Shown here in pieces: positions 26,486 to 35,034 of a stretch of DNA of 64,000 bases. The position numbers and the translations under genes were made by a program. Numbering within the stretch: position 1 is the first letter of the stretch; every line of letters starts with the position of its first letter. The stretch spans positions 1,981,502 to 2,045,501 of the forward strand of contig CANLQO010000001.1 of assembly GCA_947493335.1 (NCBI GenBank). The letters run 5' to 3'. Source of the DNA: an uncultured Paracoccaceae bacterium (GTDB taxonomy: Bacteria; Pseudomonadota; Alphaproteobacteria; Rhodobacterales; Rhodobacteraceae). A model generated the notes under the pieces. It was not told the origin of the DNA and did not search any database. It saw only the letters and a list, made by a program, of their open reading frames with translations.

Positions 26486-29368
26486 TTAGCTCAGCGCCGC
26501 GTCGCAGCGGCCGCAGACGCCTGTATGGCTGTGCGTGCCGACATCAGGCAGGATTTTCCAGCAACGCTGGCATTTCTCGCCTGCCGCCTTGGCAAAGACA
26601 ACGCCCACTTCACTGCCGTCGATGGTGAAGGCACCCGCAGGGGCCGCATCTGTCGTGACGAGAATGCCCGACGTGATGCAAAGATCATCAAAGCTAAGCG
26701 TTTCCAGCACCTTGGCCTGATCCGCGCTGACGTGCACGTTCGGCGCGGCCTCGAGCGAGGCCCCAATGACCTTGTTGGTCCGTTCAACCTCCAGCGCGCC
26801 GGTCACGACCCGCCTCACGCTGCGGACGGTGGCCCATTTTGCCGCCAGCGCTTCATCGCGCCAATCGGCGGGCGTGTCAGGGAAATCGACCAGATGGACA
26901 GAGCTTTCATCGCCGGGAAAGCGCTCCAGCCAGACCTCTTCCATCGTGAACACAAGGATCGGGGCGAGCCAGGTCGTCAGCCGTTCAAAGAGCAGGTTCA
27001 GCACGGTCCGCGCAGCACGCCTGCGCGGCGTATCGCCATCACAATAAAGTGCATCCTTGCGGATATCGAAGTAGAAGGCCGACAGGTCCACGGTCGCAAA
27101 GTCAAAGACCGTGCGGAACACGCCCTGAAAGTCATAGGCCGCATAGCCATCACGCACCTGCGCGTCGATTTCGGCCAAACGGTGCAGCACCCAGCGCTCA
27201 AGCTCTGGCATCTCGGCAGGTTCAACCCGGTCCGCGTCGGTGAAATCCGCCAGGGACCCCAGCAGGAACCGCATGGTATTGCGCAGGCGGCGGTAGCTGT
27301 CAGCCACACCTTTGAGGATTTCATCCCCGATCCGCTGGTCATTGGCGTAATCAACCTGCGCCACCCAAAGCCGCAGGATATCCGCGCCATATTGGTCCGC
27401 CACCTTCTTGGGCGCGATGATATTGCCTAGGGATTTGGACATCTTCATGCCCTTGGAATCGAGGGTGAAACCGCAAGTCATCACACCGCGATAAGGCGCG
27501 CGGCCGATGGTGCCGCAGCCCTGCAACATCGAGGAATGGAACCAGCCGCGGTGCTGGTCGGTGCCTTCCAGATACAGATCGGCCAAGCCATCCGCCGACC
27601 CATCGGGACGATCGCGCAGCACAAAAGCGTGGGTTGATCCGCTATCGAACCAGACATCGAGAATATCGTCGACTTTATCGTAGCCCTCGGGGTCCACGAT
27701 GCCGCTCAGAAACCGTTCTTTCGCGCCGTCCTGATACCAGGCGTCGGCCCCCTCGGCCTCAAATGCAGCAAGCACGCGGGCATTGACTTCGGCATTGCGC
27801 AGCAGGAAGTCCGGGTCGTCGTTCTTGGCACCTTTCTTGATGAAGCAGGTCAGCGGCACGCCCCAGGCGCGCTGCCGCGACAGCACCCAGTCGGGTCGCG
27901 CTTCGATCATCGAGTAAAGCCGATTGCGTCCCTTTTCAGGGGTCCAGGTCACAAGCTCATCGATGGACCGCAACGCGCGCTCGCGGATCGTGGTGCCGTA
28001 GGCATCCTTGCCGTCACCAACAGCCCGGTCGATGGCCACAAACCACTGTGGTCGGTTGAGCCGGATCACCGGGGCCTTGGACCGCCAGCTATGGGCATCC
28101 GAGATCTCGATCCGCTTGATCGCCAGCAAAGCGCCGGGCTCTTTCAGCTTTTCGATCACCGCCTTGTTGGCCCCGCCGGGTTTGCCGTTGGGCTTCAGCA
28201 CCGCCTCGCCACCAAAGAACGGCAGGTCCGCGCGGAACGATGAATCATCAAGGATGTTATAAGTCATCGGCAGGCCGTGCTTGACCCCGATGGCATAGTC
28301 GTCGTCACCATGGCTGGGTGCGGTATGAACAAAGCCCGTGCCCGCGTCATCGGTCACATGCTCACCCGGCAAAAGCGGAACGTCAAAGTCCCACTCGCCT
28401 TCCGCACCTTCCAGCCCGCGCAGCGGATGGGCGCAAGTCACACCAGCGAGTTCGTCCGCTGTGACGTCGCGCAGCCGGCGATACATCCCCGGCTCCAACC
28501 GGCCTGCCGCCAGCGTCTGCTCGGCCAGCGCATCGGCCAGCACCAGCTTTTCGCCGATGGTCGCCCAGCACTCATCTGGCCGGCCCGTCACCTCGTAAAG
28601 CCCATACGAAATGCCCGGCCCAAAACAGACTGCGCGGTTTTGCGGGATGGTCCAGGGGGTGGTGGTCCAGATCACGACCGTCGCGCCCTCAAGACCTGTC
28701 GTCACCGGAAACCGCACCCAGATCGCCTCGGTCTTGCGGTCGTGATACTCCACCTCCGCCTCGGCCAAGGCGGTCTTTTCGACCGGCGACCACATCACGG
28801 GCTTGGAGCCTTGATAAAGCGTGCCGTTCATCAGAAAGGTCTGGAATTCTTCGGCAATCACCCGCTCTGCGTGGAAATCCATTGTCAGGTAGGGGTCAGC
28901 CCAATTGCCGGTCACCCCCAGCCGCTTGAATTCCTCGCGCTGGATATCGACCCAGCCCTTGGCAAAGTCCCGGCATTCATTGCGGAACTCCACCACCGGC
29001 ACGTCGTCCTTGTCGCGGCCCTTCTGGCGGTATTGCTCTTCGATCTTCCATTCAATCGGCAGCCCGTGGCAATCCCAGCCCGGCACATAACGCGCGTCGC
29101 GGCCCATCATCTGCTGACTGCGCACCACAAAATCCTTGAGGATTTTGTTCAGCGCATGGCCGATGTGCAGATGCCCGTTGGCGTATGGCGGCCCGTCATG
29201 CAGCGTAAAAGGCTGGCGCCCCTCTTTTTCGCGCAGACGGTCATACACCCCGATCCGGTTCCAGCGGTCCAGCCAATCGGGTTCACGTTTGGGCAATCCG
29301 GCACGCATTGGAAAATCCGTGCGTGGCAGGTTCAGGGTATGTTTGTATTCAGGCGTATCGGCGCACAT
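26486..29368 (-). CDS. ileS: Isoleucyl-tRNA synthetase
   Basis: Charges tRNA-Ile. The 960-aa class I synthetase shows the HIGH signature (PPYANGHLHIGHALNK), an editing CP1 domain, the KMSKS loop (GMKMSKSLGN), an anticodon-binding domain and a C-terminal zinc finger (CQRCWK ... CGRCDAALS). The start at 29368 (MCADTPEYKHTLNLPRTDFP) fits the family; AAAGGA lies upstream. The frame stays open 42 codons further, but those residues do not fit. A dispersed repeat (29547-29590) lies upstream of the gene. Confidence 0.97.
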   Translation of the reverse strand: MCADTPEYKHTLNLPRTDFPMRAGLPKREPDWLDRWNRIGVYDRLREKEGRQPFTLHDGPPYANGHLHIGHALNKILKDFVVRSQQMMGRDARYVPGWDCHGLPIEWKIEEQYRQKGRDKDDVPVVEFRNECRDFAKGWVDIQREEFKRLGVTGNWADPYLTMDFHAERVIAEEFQTFLMNGTLYQGSKPVMWSPVEKTALAEAEVEYHDRKTEAIWVRFPVTTGLEGATVVIWTTTPWTIPQNRAVCFGPGISYGLYEVTGRPDECWATIGEKLVLADALAEQTLAAGRLEPGMYRRLRDVTADELAGVTCAHPLRGLEGAEGEWDFDVPLLPGEHVTDDAGTGFVHTAPSHGDDDYAIGVKHGLPMTYNILDDSSFRADLPFFGGEAVLKPNGKPGGANKAVIEKLKEPGALLAIKRIEISDAHSWRSKAPVIRLNRPQWFVAIDRAVGDGKDAYGTTIRERALRSIDELVTWTPEKGRNRLYSMIEARPDWVLSRQRAWGVPLTCFIKKGAKNDDPDFLLRNAEVNARVLAAFEAEGADAWYQDGAKERFLSGIVDPEGYDKVDDILDVWFDSGSTHAFVLRDRPDGSADGLADLYLEGTDQHRGWFHSSMLQGCGTIGRAPYRGVMTCGFTLDSKGMKMSKSLGNIIAPKKVADQYGADILRLWVAQVDYANDQRIGDEILKGVADSYRRLRNTMRFLLGSLADFTDADRVEPAEMPELERWVLHRLAEIDAQVRDGYAAYDFQGVFRTVFDFATVDLSAFYFDIRKDALYCDGDTPRRRAARTVLNLLFERLTTWLAPILVFTMEEVWLERFPGDESSVHLVDFPDTPADWRDEALAAKWATVRSVRRVVTGALEVERTNKVIGASLEAAPNVHVSADQAKVLETLSFDDLCITSGILVTTDAAPAGAFTIDGSEVGVVFAKAAGEKCQRCWKILPDVGTHSHTGVCGRCDAALS

Positions 29369-29684
29369 GGGGTGGGCGTCCTTTGGCAAATCTTGGGGAA
29401 ATTTCAGACTGAAGGGCGGTGCGATCCATTCAACACCTTGAACCCGGCGACGCTTACCCGCGTGCCGGGACACTAATTCGTATGAAAAACCCATGTGTCA
29501 TTGACCGCGCTTATAAGCAGCGCATTGCCGCGCCACAAGGGCGTGTCCCCCGCTTCTTCTGGTCAAAAATACTTCCGCCGGAGGCTCCGGCCCTTCACCC
29601 CACACGGCCCTTCGCCAAAAAGGCAGAAGATCACCGCAAGCACCAGAATGTCGTGCGCGCTTCGCGCGCGCCTTTGGATCAACC
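29369..29684. other. 316-bp intergenic region between extensin-like gene and ileS
   Basis: No gene is supported. It holds one copy of the dispersed repeat (29547-29590), a 10-bp palindrome GCTTATAAGC at 29508-29517, and presumably the ileS promoter. A 92-codon plus-strand frame across it has no ribosome site or recognisable product. Confidence 0.5.
29547..29590 (-). repeat. Dispersed repeat, copy A (minus orientation)
   Basis: The 33-nt core is at 29553-29585. It reads GCCTCCGGCGGAAGTATTTT then TGACCAGAAGAAG on the minus strand and is followed by CGGGGG. It matches the core of copy C at 32 of 33 positions and that of copy B at 28 of 33. A small hairpin (GCCGGA / TCCGGC) overlaps its upstream edge. 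It is in the direction of transcription of the flanking genes. Confidence 0.85.
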
Positions 29685-30620
29685 TCAACGGCAATAAGAC
29701 CCACTGCGATAGCGCGCTGTGTCGAAATGAAAATGATCGCGGTGAGCTGCATTGGCGTTGGGTCCCAAAACGGTCCCAAAAGGCCCACAAGCGCCGCGCC
29801 ACATCTTTTGCAATGCTGTCCCGCGCGCGCCGCGCCCCCAATCGGTCAGCACCGTGATCTCGGATCCCGACTGCAGCCCAATACCCGCGATATCAATTGC
29901 CCGGCCAAAGGCGTGCTCGCTCAAGCGCCCCGAAGAGGCTGAATTGCGGTTGCGGCAGGCATAATGTGACACCACGCGCAGCGATTGCATCCCGCCACCT
30001 ATCTGCCCGACGGCCGGCTTCGCGGTCTGGGCGACCCAGGCCTTCAAAGCGCTGGCGGTGCGGCAATCAATCGTCGCACTGGGCGAAAGGCGCACCCCCG
30101 CCACGGACCGCACCCGCACCGCACTCTCGATGCCACAAGCCCCGCGGCCCGGCACGCGGCCAATGGCCTCGCCCTGTATCGCCGGATCACCGCAGACCTG
30201 CCCACGCTGGCGCGCGATCCGCTGCTCTACCGCACGCTGGGTGATTGCGGCTGGCCGCACCGCCGGCCGCAAAGATTGTGCAATTGCGTTGGGACTAAAG
30301 GCAAACATACCCGCCTCGGCGCGCAATTGTGGCTGGGTTGCTGCCCTTCGGGCCAGATCGGGCCGCAGATAGGGGCGACGCGCCGGACGGCTCTCCGCGG
30401 TAGGATCACTCTGGGGTTCCGGGGTCAGCCCTTCGGGTCGCAACACCGGGCGCAATGCCGTCGGCTCCACAACAGCGGCCACCGGACGCGCCTGCGGACG
30501 CGTGGCGATAACGGACAGAACTTCATCCGCGACCGGCCGAGGCTCGGGACGAGGTGCTGCCGTTTGGGCGGCGGCTGCACCCGATAGGGCGCAGAAGACC
30601 AGCGCCCAAAATGCCTTCAT
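29685..30620 (-). CDS. Extensin-like C-terminal domain protein
   Basis: A 311-aa exported protein: signal peptide (MKAFWALVFCALSGAAAAQ), a Pro/Arg-rich linker (about residues 20-130, with repeated RPVLRPEG and RPYLRPDLARR patterns), then an extensin-like domain at about 140-311 with conserved cysteines and the core SEHAFGRAIDIAG followed by HRDHFHFD. The His/Asp set (SEHxxGxAxD, HxDHFH) resembles zinc peptidases of the VanY/peptidoglycan-hydrolase type, so a cell-wall role is plausible. The start at 30620 overlaps the tyrA stop by 4 nt; an open frame upstream within tyrA is spurious. Confidence 0.9.
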   Translation of the reverse strand: MKAFWALVFCALSGAAAAQTAAPRPEPRPVADEVLSVIATRPQARPVAAVVEPTALRPVLRPEGLTPEPQSDPTAESRPARRPYLRPDLARRAATQPQLRAEAGMFAFSPNAIAQSLRPAVRPAAITQRAVEQRIARQRGQVCGDPAIQGEAIGRVPGRGACGIESAVRVRSVAGVRLSPSATIDCRTASALKAWVAQTAKPAVGQIGGGMQSLRVVSHYACRNRNSASSGRLSEHAFGRAIDIAGIGLQSGSEITVLTDWGRGARGTALQKMWRGACGPFGTVLGPNANAAHRDHFHFDTARYRSGSYCR

Positions 30621-31537
30621 CCCTTGGCTGCCGGACCACGGCCAAAGTTGGGGGCATCGGTATCCTGCCCCGCTTCGATGATGCCGCGCCGGATCGCGCG
30701 GGTCCGGGTGAAATAAGCGTGCAAGTGATCGCCATCGCCGGTGCGGATCGCGCGTTGCAACGCAAAGAGCTCTTCGGTGAAGCGCCCCAGAATTTCGAGC
30801 GTCGCGTCCTTGTTGGTCAAAAACACATCGCGCCACATGGTTGGGTCAGAGGCCGCGATGCGCGTAAAATCGCGAAAACCTGCGGCGGAATATTTGATCA
30901 CTTCGCTATCGGTCACACGGCTAAGGTCATCGGCCACGCCCACCATCGTATAGGCAATCAGGTGCGGTGTGTGCGAGGTGACGGCCAAGACCAGATCGTG
31001 GTGCGCCGGGTCCATCTCATCCACGTTGGACCCCATCCCTTGCCAAAGCCGGATCAGCCGATCCACCTCTGCCCGGTCGCTGTCGGGCATTGGCACCACA
31101 ACACACCAGCGGTTGTCGAAAAGCTCTGCAAAGCCTGAACGCGGCCCGGAATGTTCTGTCCCGGCCAAAGGGTGCGCGGGAATAAAGTGAACGTTCTGAG
31201 GTACATGCGGGGCGACTGCATCAATAACCGCTTGTTTCACCGACCCCACATCGCTGACCACGGCACCGGGTTTCAGCGCGGGGCCGATCTCTGCCATGAC
31301 ACTGTCCATGGCCCCAACAGGCACACACAGCACCACCAGATCGGCATCGCGCACGGCATCTGTAGCAGTCTCATGCACCTCGCACAGGTCCAGCTCGCGC
31401 GCGATCGCGCGTGTCTCGGCTGACCGCGCGTAGCCCGAGATGACCCCCGCCAGCCCTGCCCGCTTCATCGCCAAAGCCATGGACCCAGCGATCAATCCCA
31501 AACCGATCAGCGCGACGCGATCATACAATACCGCCAT
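30617..31537 (-). CDS. tyrA: Prephenate/arogenate dehydrogenase (cyclohexadienyl dehydrogenase)
   Basis: NAD(P)-dependent oxidative decarboxylation step of tyrosine synthesis. The 306-aa protein has an N-terminal Rossmann fold (VALIGLGLIAGSMALAMKRA), the catalytic-region motif HFIPAHPLAGTEHSG (histidine-containing), and the C-terminal dimerisation helices (MWRDVFLTNKDATLEILGRF). No ACT or chorismate mutase domain is fused. The ATG at 31537 shares one base with the hisC stop (TGATG), so the two are translationally coupled, as is common for hisC-tyrC pairs. Confidence 0.93.
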   Translation of the reverse strand: MAVLYDRVALIGLGLIAGSMALAMKRAGLAGVISGYARSAETRAIARELDLCEVHETATDAVRDADLVVLCVPVGAMDSVMAEIGPALKPGAVVSDVGSVKQAVIDAVAPHVPQNVHFIPAHPLAGTEHSGPRSGFAELFDNRWCVVVPMPDSDRAEVDRLIRLWQGMGSNVDEMDPAHHDLVLAVTSHTPHLIAYTMVGVADDLSRVTDSEVIKYSAAGFRDFTRIAASDPTMWRDVFLTNKDATLEILGRFTEELFALQRAIRTGDGDHLHAYFTRTRAIRRGIIEAGQDTDAPNFGRGPAAKG

Positions 31538-32622
31538 CAACGCTGGCCCTTGAATTGGGCGATCCCATGCACAACGCGGCGGCAGGCGCTTTCGTCGCCC
31601 ACCGTGATCCGCAGGCAATGTGGAAAGCCGTAACCTTTGGGGTGTCTGACGATGATGCCCTGCGAAAGCAGGTATTCGTTGCAGCCCACGGCCTCGTCCT
31701 CATCCGCAAAACGGGCAAGGATAAAATTGGCGGTTGAGGTATCAGACGGCACGCCAATTTCGGCCAAGGCCGTCGCCAGCCATTCGCGCCAACGCGCATT
31801 TTCACGCTGACAACGTTCAAAATAGGCAGTGTCGCGTACCGCCGCCTCTGCGGCGGCGAGCGCGGCGGATGACATGTTGAATGGCCCACGAATGCGGTTG
31901 AGCACATCGATGATCGCCTTGGGGCCATACCCCCAACCGACGCGCATCCCACCCAGCCCGTAAATCTTGCTAAACGTCCGCGTCATAACAACATTTTCGC
32001 GCGCCTCAATCAGCGCAAGGCCTGCGTCAAAACCCTCAACATACTCGGCATAGGCGCCATCAAGCACAAGAATGGCTTGCTTTGGCAATCCATCCGCCAG
32101 ACGCGTAACTTCTGTCGGGCCGATCATCGTGCCCGTGGGGTTCGCAGGGTTCGCGATATAGACGAGTTTCGTCTTCTCGGTGCAAGCAGAGAGGATTGCA
32201 TCAACGTCAATCACACGGTCGCGTTCCTTGACCTCAACCGGGGTCGCGCCCGCGGCAAGCGTCGAAATCCGGTAAAGCGCAAAGCCGTGTTCGGTGTGGA
32301 TCACCTCATCCCCCAGTCCGGCATAGGCTTGGCACATGAAATGCAGGATCTCGTCCGATCCCACGCCCATGATGACCCGGTCGGCATCCAGCCCCCAAAC
32401 TTCCGCAATCGCGGAACGCAGCGACAGATGATCAGTCGAAGGATAACGGTGCAGGTCGTGGGCGGCGCGGATATAAGCCTCTTTCGCCTTGTCGGACGGC
32501 CCGGCGGGGTTTTCGTTCGACGACAGTTTCAACACGTTCGACACGCCGTCCACATGGCTTGCACCGCCCTGATACAAAGCGATGTCCATGATCCCCGGTT
32601 GTGGCTTAATGGCAGCGTTCAT
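31537..32622 (-). CDS. hisC: Histidinol-phosphate / aromatic aminotransferase
   Basis: PLP-dependent class I/II aminotransferase. The 361-aa protein shows [34 protein letters not shown], and the PLP-lysine segment [20 protein letters not shown]. Coupling to tyrA suggests a role in tyrosine/phenylalanine transamination as well as histidine synthesis; which predominates cannot be read from the sequence. Confidence 0.94.
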   Translation of the reverse strand: MNAAIKPQPGIMDIALYQGGASHVDGVSNVLKLSSNENPAGPSDKAKEAYIRAAHDLHRYPSTDHLSLRSAIAEVWGLDADRVIMGVGSDEILHFMCQAYAGLGDEVIHTEHGFALYRISTLAAGATPVEVKERDRVIDVDAILSACTEKTKLVYIANPANPTGTMIGPTEVTRLADGLPKQAILVLDGAYAEYVEGFDAGLALIEARENVVMTRTFSKIYGLGGMRVGWGYGPKAIIDVLNRIRGPFNMSSAALAAAEAAVRDTAYFERCQRENARWREWLATALAEIGVPSDTSTANFILARFADEDEAVGCNEYLLSQGIIVRHPKGYGFPHCLRITVGDESACRRVVHGIAQFKGQR

Positions 32623-32679
32623 AGCACTCTTTCCCCCAACTTCGCCCGTTCTAACGGGGCGCCGACTGCATTGCCAGTG

Positions 32680-34095
32680 TCAGGTTGCCAGCACATTGCG
32701 GAATTGCCAGGGGTCGCTTTCGTCGATGTCCTCGGGGAAGTGGTCCCAGCGGTCCTGCAACGGCGTCCAATCGGTATAATGCGCCTCGACCGGGCCAAGA
32801 TAGGGGCGCTGCACTTCAAGGCATCGGGCATGGTCCATCTCGTCTGTCTCAACGATACCGGCGTTTGGATTTTCCAGCGCCCAAACCATGCCAGCCAGCA
32901 CGGCAGAGGTTACCTGCAACCCGGTCGCGTTCTGGTATGGGGCCAGCGTCTTGGTCTCTTCATTCGACAAGCGCGACCCAAACCAGAGCGCGTTCTTGTC
33001 ATGCCCGTAAAGCAGTACGCCAAGCTCATCTATTCCGGTCACGATCTCGTCCACATCAAGGATTTCGTGCACCTGTTGCTGGCGACCTGATCCGAACATC
33101 TCGTGCAGGGACAGCACCGCATCATCCGCCGGGTGATAGGCATAGTGACACGTCGGTCGATAGTCCGGCGCGGCCTTGTCACCGACGGTGTAGTAATCGG
33201 AAATGCTGATCGCTTCGTTATGCGTGACCAGAAACCCGAACTGCGGCCCCGGCGTCGGGCACCATGTATGCACACGAGTGATGGCACCGGGGCGTTCAAA
33301 CCAGATCGCTGCCTGACAGCCGGTGTCATAGGCGTGCGCCGTTTCCGGCATCCATGTCTCATGCGTGCCCCAGCCGAGTTCCGCCGGTTGGAACCCTTCG
33401 GCAATGAAGCCTTCGACTGACCAGGTGTTGACGAAAGTATCGCGGGGTCGGGGCTTGTCGCGCGCCTGCGTGTCACGCTCTGCGATATGGATGCCCTTCA
33501 CGCCAAGCTTTTGCATCAAAGCGGCCCAGCCTTCGCGTGTTTCAGGTACAGCGTCGCCCGCGTTGGTGTCCCGAACCAGCGTCAAAAGGGCCTCTTTCAC
33601 GAACCAACTGACCATACCGGGGTTTGCACCGCAGCACGACACGGCTGTTGTCCCGCCGGGGCTCGCGGCCTTTTCGTCGCGGACTTTTTGGCGCAGGGCA
33701 TAATTCGTGCGCTCTGCGTTGTTGGTTGTCTCGAAATAGAAACCCTCCCACGGCTCCACCACGGTGTCGATGTACAGCACACCGATCTCGCGGCAGAATT
33801 TCATCAGATCGAGTGATGATGTATCGACCGAAAGGTTCACGCAGAACCCTTTACCATCAGGGAAGAGCCGGCCCAGCACATCGCGATAGTTTTCGCGTGT
33901 GATTTTGATCTGTTCGTGCCTGATCCCCTGTTCGGCCAGAAAGGGTGCGGCGGCAGCATTGGGTTCCACAACCACCATCTGATCCACGTCATAGTCAAAG
34001 TGACGCTGGATCAGCGGCAATGTGCCTTTGCCAATCGAGCCAAAGCCGATCATCACAATCGCGCCGTCGATCCGGCCATAGTTCGGGTGCGTCAT
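32680..34095 (-). CDS. hss: Homospermidine synthase
   Basis: NAD-dependent enzyme that makes the polyamine sym-homospermidine from putrescine and/or spermidine; related to saccharopine and carboxynorspermidine dehydrogenases. The 471-aa protein has an N-terminal Rossmann motif IGFGSIGKGTLPLI and characteristic segments VEPWEGFYFETTNN, CCGANPGMVSWFV and WGTHETWMPETA. Length and motifs match the bacterial family. GGGAGG precedes the ATG and is abutted by a hairpin (34106-34121). It may be cotranscribed with hisC (57-nt gap). Confidence 0.93.
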   Translation of the reverse strand: MTHPNYGRIDGAIVMIGFGSIGKGTLPLIQRHFDYDVDQMVVVEPNAAAAPFLAEQGIRHEQIKITRENYRDVLGRLFPDGKGFCVNLSVDTSSLDLMKFCREIGVLYIDTVVEPWEGFYFETTNNAERTNYALRQKVRDEKAASPGGTTAVSCCGANPGMVSWFVKEALLTLVRDTNAGDAVPETREGWAALMQKLGVKGIHIAERDTQARDKPRPRDTFVNTWSVEGFIAEGFQPAELGWGTHETWMPETAHAYDTGCQAAIWFERPGAITRVHTWCPTPGPQFGFLVTHNEAISISDYYTVGDKAAPDYRPTCHYAYHPADDAVLSLHEMFGSGRQQQVHEILDVDEIVTGIDELGVLLYGHDKNALWFGSRLSNEETKTLAPYQNATGLQVTSAVLAGMVWALENPNAGIVETDEMDHARCLEVQRPYLGPVEAHYTDWTPLQDRWDHFPEDIDESDPWQFRNVLAT

Positions 34096-34105
34096 GGAAT
34101 CCTCC

Positions 34106-34121
34106 CGCCAAGCGTTTGGCG
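34106..34121 (-). promoter_or_regulatory. Hairpin abutting the hss ribosome-binding site
   Basis: On the minus strand CGCCAA-acgc-TTGGCG, a perfect 6-bp stem, runs straight into GGGAGG, the ribosome site of hss. It could limit or tune initiation; no ligand or regulator can be named. Confidence 0.35.
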
Positions 34122-34162
34122 CTGATTAACGCAAAGCCGCGGCCTTTGAAAAGCGGCAGGGG

Positions 34163-34966
34163 CTATTTCCGCTCGACGGCAACGGCTGCGACTTCACCGC
34201 CATGCAGAAGGATCTCCATCCAGACCGGGCTGGAGGTAAAGCGTTCGTAGCCCGTGATGAAGGTGGTGTTGCGCGCCAGCGCGTTGATGCGGCTGCCGCA
34301 GGGTTTGCCAAATCCGGCCCGGCAGAAGCCGGATTTGATCGCCTCATAGGCGTTGTCGACTTGCGTATAGGGGCGGCGGGATTGCGCGGTTTCATAACGC
34401 ACGACCTCGTGCGTGCCGACATCACCTGTCAGGACCAGGGCAGCGGTGAACTGCCGGGCGCAGCGGTCCTTGAACCCGGTTATGTAGTGCGGGCGTGGGC
34501 CTGTGGTATTGGGTGCCGTATCATAAATTTTGTAGCCAGAAACATCGGCGATGTTGGTACCCATCTCGCGGGTCGAAAGGCCGCAGGTTGTGCCAACCTC
34601 GCCAAATGGCTGGTTGGTCAAGGGCGGGACCGTTCCGGGTTTTGGCGGTGCATCGGTGCTAGCGTCGGTATCGCTGCTGCCTGACAGAAGCCGGCCAAAG
34701 AAACCGGGACTGGCAGAGGCGGTTTCCACGGTGGTCTCGTTGTCCGCGGGCGACTCAGGCGTGGCGCTTTCCGGGGTGGCCGGGCTGCGATTGAAGAAGC
34801 GTGCGAAAAAGCCGGGCTCATCTGCCGGTGCGACCATCGCGGCCTCTTCTTCAGCCAGCGTCACTTCGGTAACTTCGGTCACATCATCCAGGGACGCGGG
34901 GGTACCAAATCCCGCACAGCCCGCAAGCAGGGCCAAAGCCAGACATGGCATCACAGTGCGGTGCAT
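34163..34966 (-). CDS. Predicted lipoprotein, function unknown
   Basis: A 267-aa protein with a lipoprotein signal (MHRTVMPCLALALLAGC, lipidated Cys17). A long acidic Ser/Thr/Pro/Glu-rich linker (about residues 25-115) contains two short near-repeats, GFFARFFNRSP and GFFGRLLSGSS. A compact C-terminal domain (about 120-267) has five cysteines (TTCGLS, DRCARQ, GFCRAGFGKPCG) that could form disulfides. I do not recognise the domain. It lies between dnaE and hss. Confidence 0.8.
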   Translation of the reverse strand: MHRTVMPCLALALLAGCAGFGTPASLDDVTEVTEVTLAEEEAAMVAPADEPGFFARFFNRSPATPESATPESPADNETTVETASASPGFFGRLLSGSSDTDASTDAPPKPGTVPPLTNQPFGEVGTTCGLSTREMGTNIADVSGYKIYDTAPNTTGPRPHYITGFKDRCARQFTAALVLTGDVGTHEVVRYETAQSRRPYTQVDNAYEAIKSGFCRAGFGKPCGSRINALARNTTFITGYERFTSSPVWMEILLHGGEVAAVAVERK

Positions 34967-35034
34967 CGCTTTCCCCCCCTCTTGCGCCGGTTGACATAGC
35001 CTGCCGCCGCAGGCCCGTCTACACCATCGTGGCG

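Noticed and set aside
25742..27430. 562-codon plus-strand frame across the VPLPA gene, the thioesterase and ileS
   Set aside because: Antisense to three supported genes; no start signal or homology.
30621..30836. 72-codon upstream extension of the extensin-like gene
   Set aside because: It lies within tyrA and lacks signal-peptide character; the signal peptide starts at 30620.
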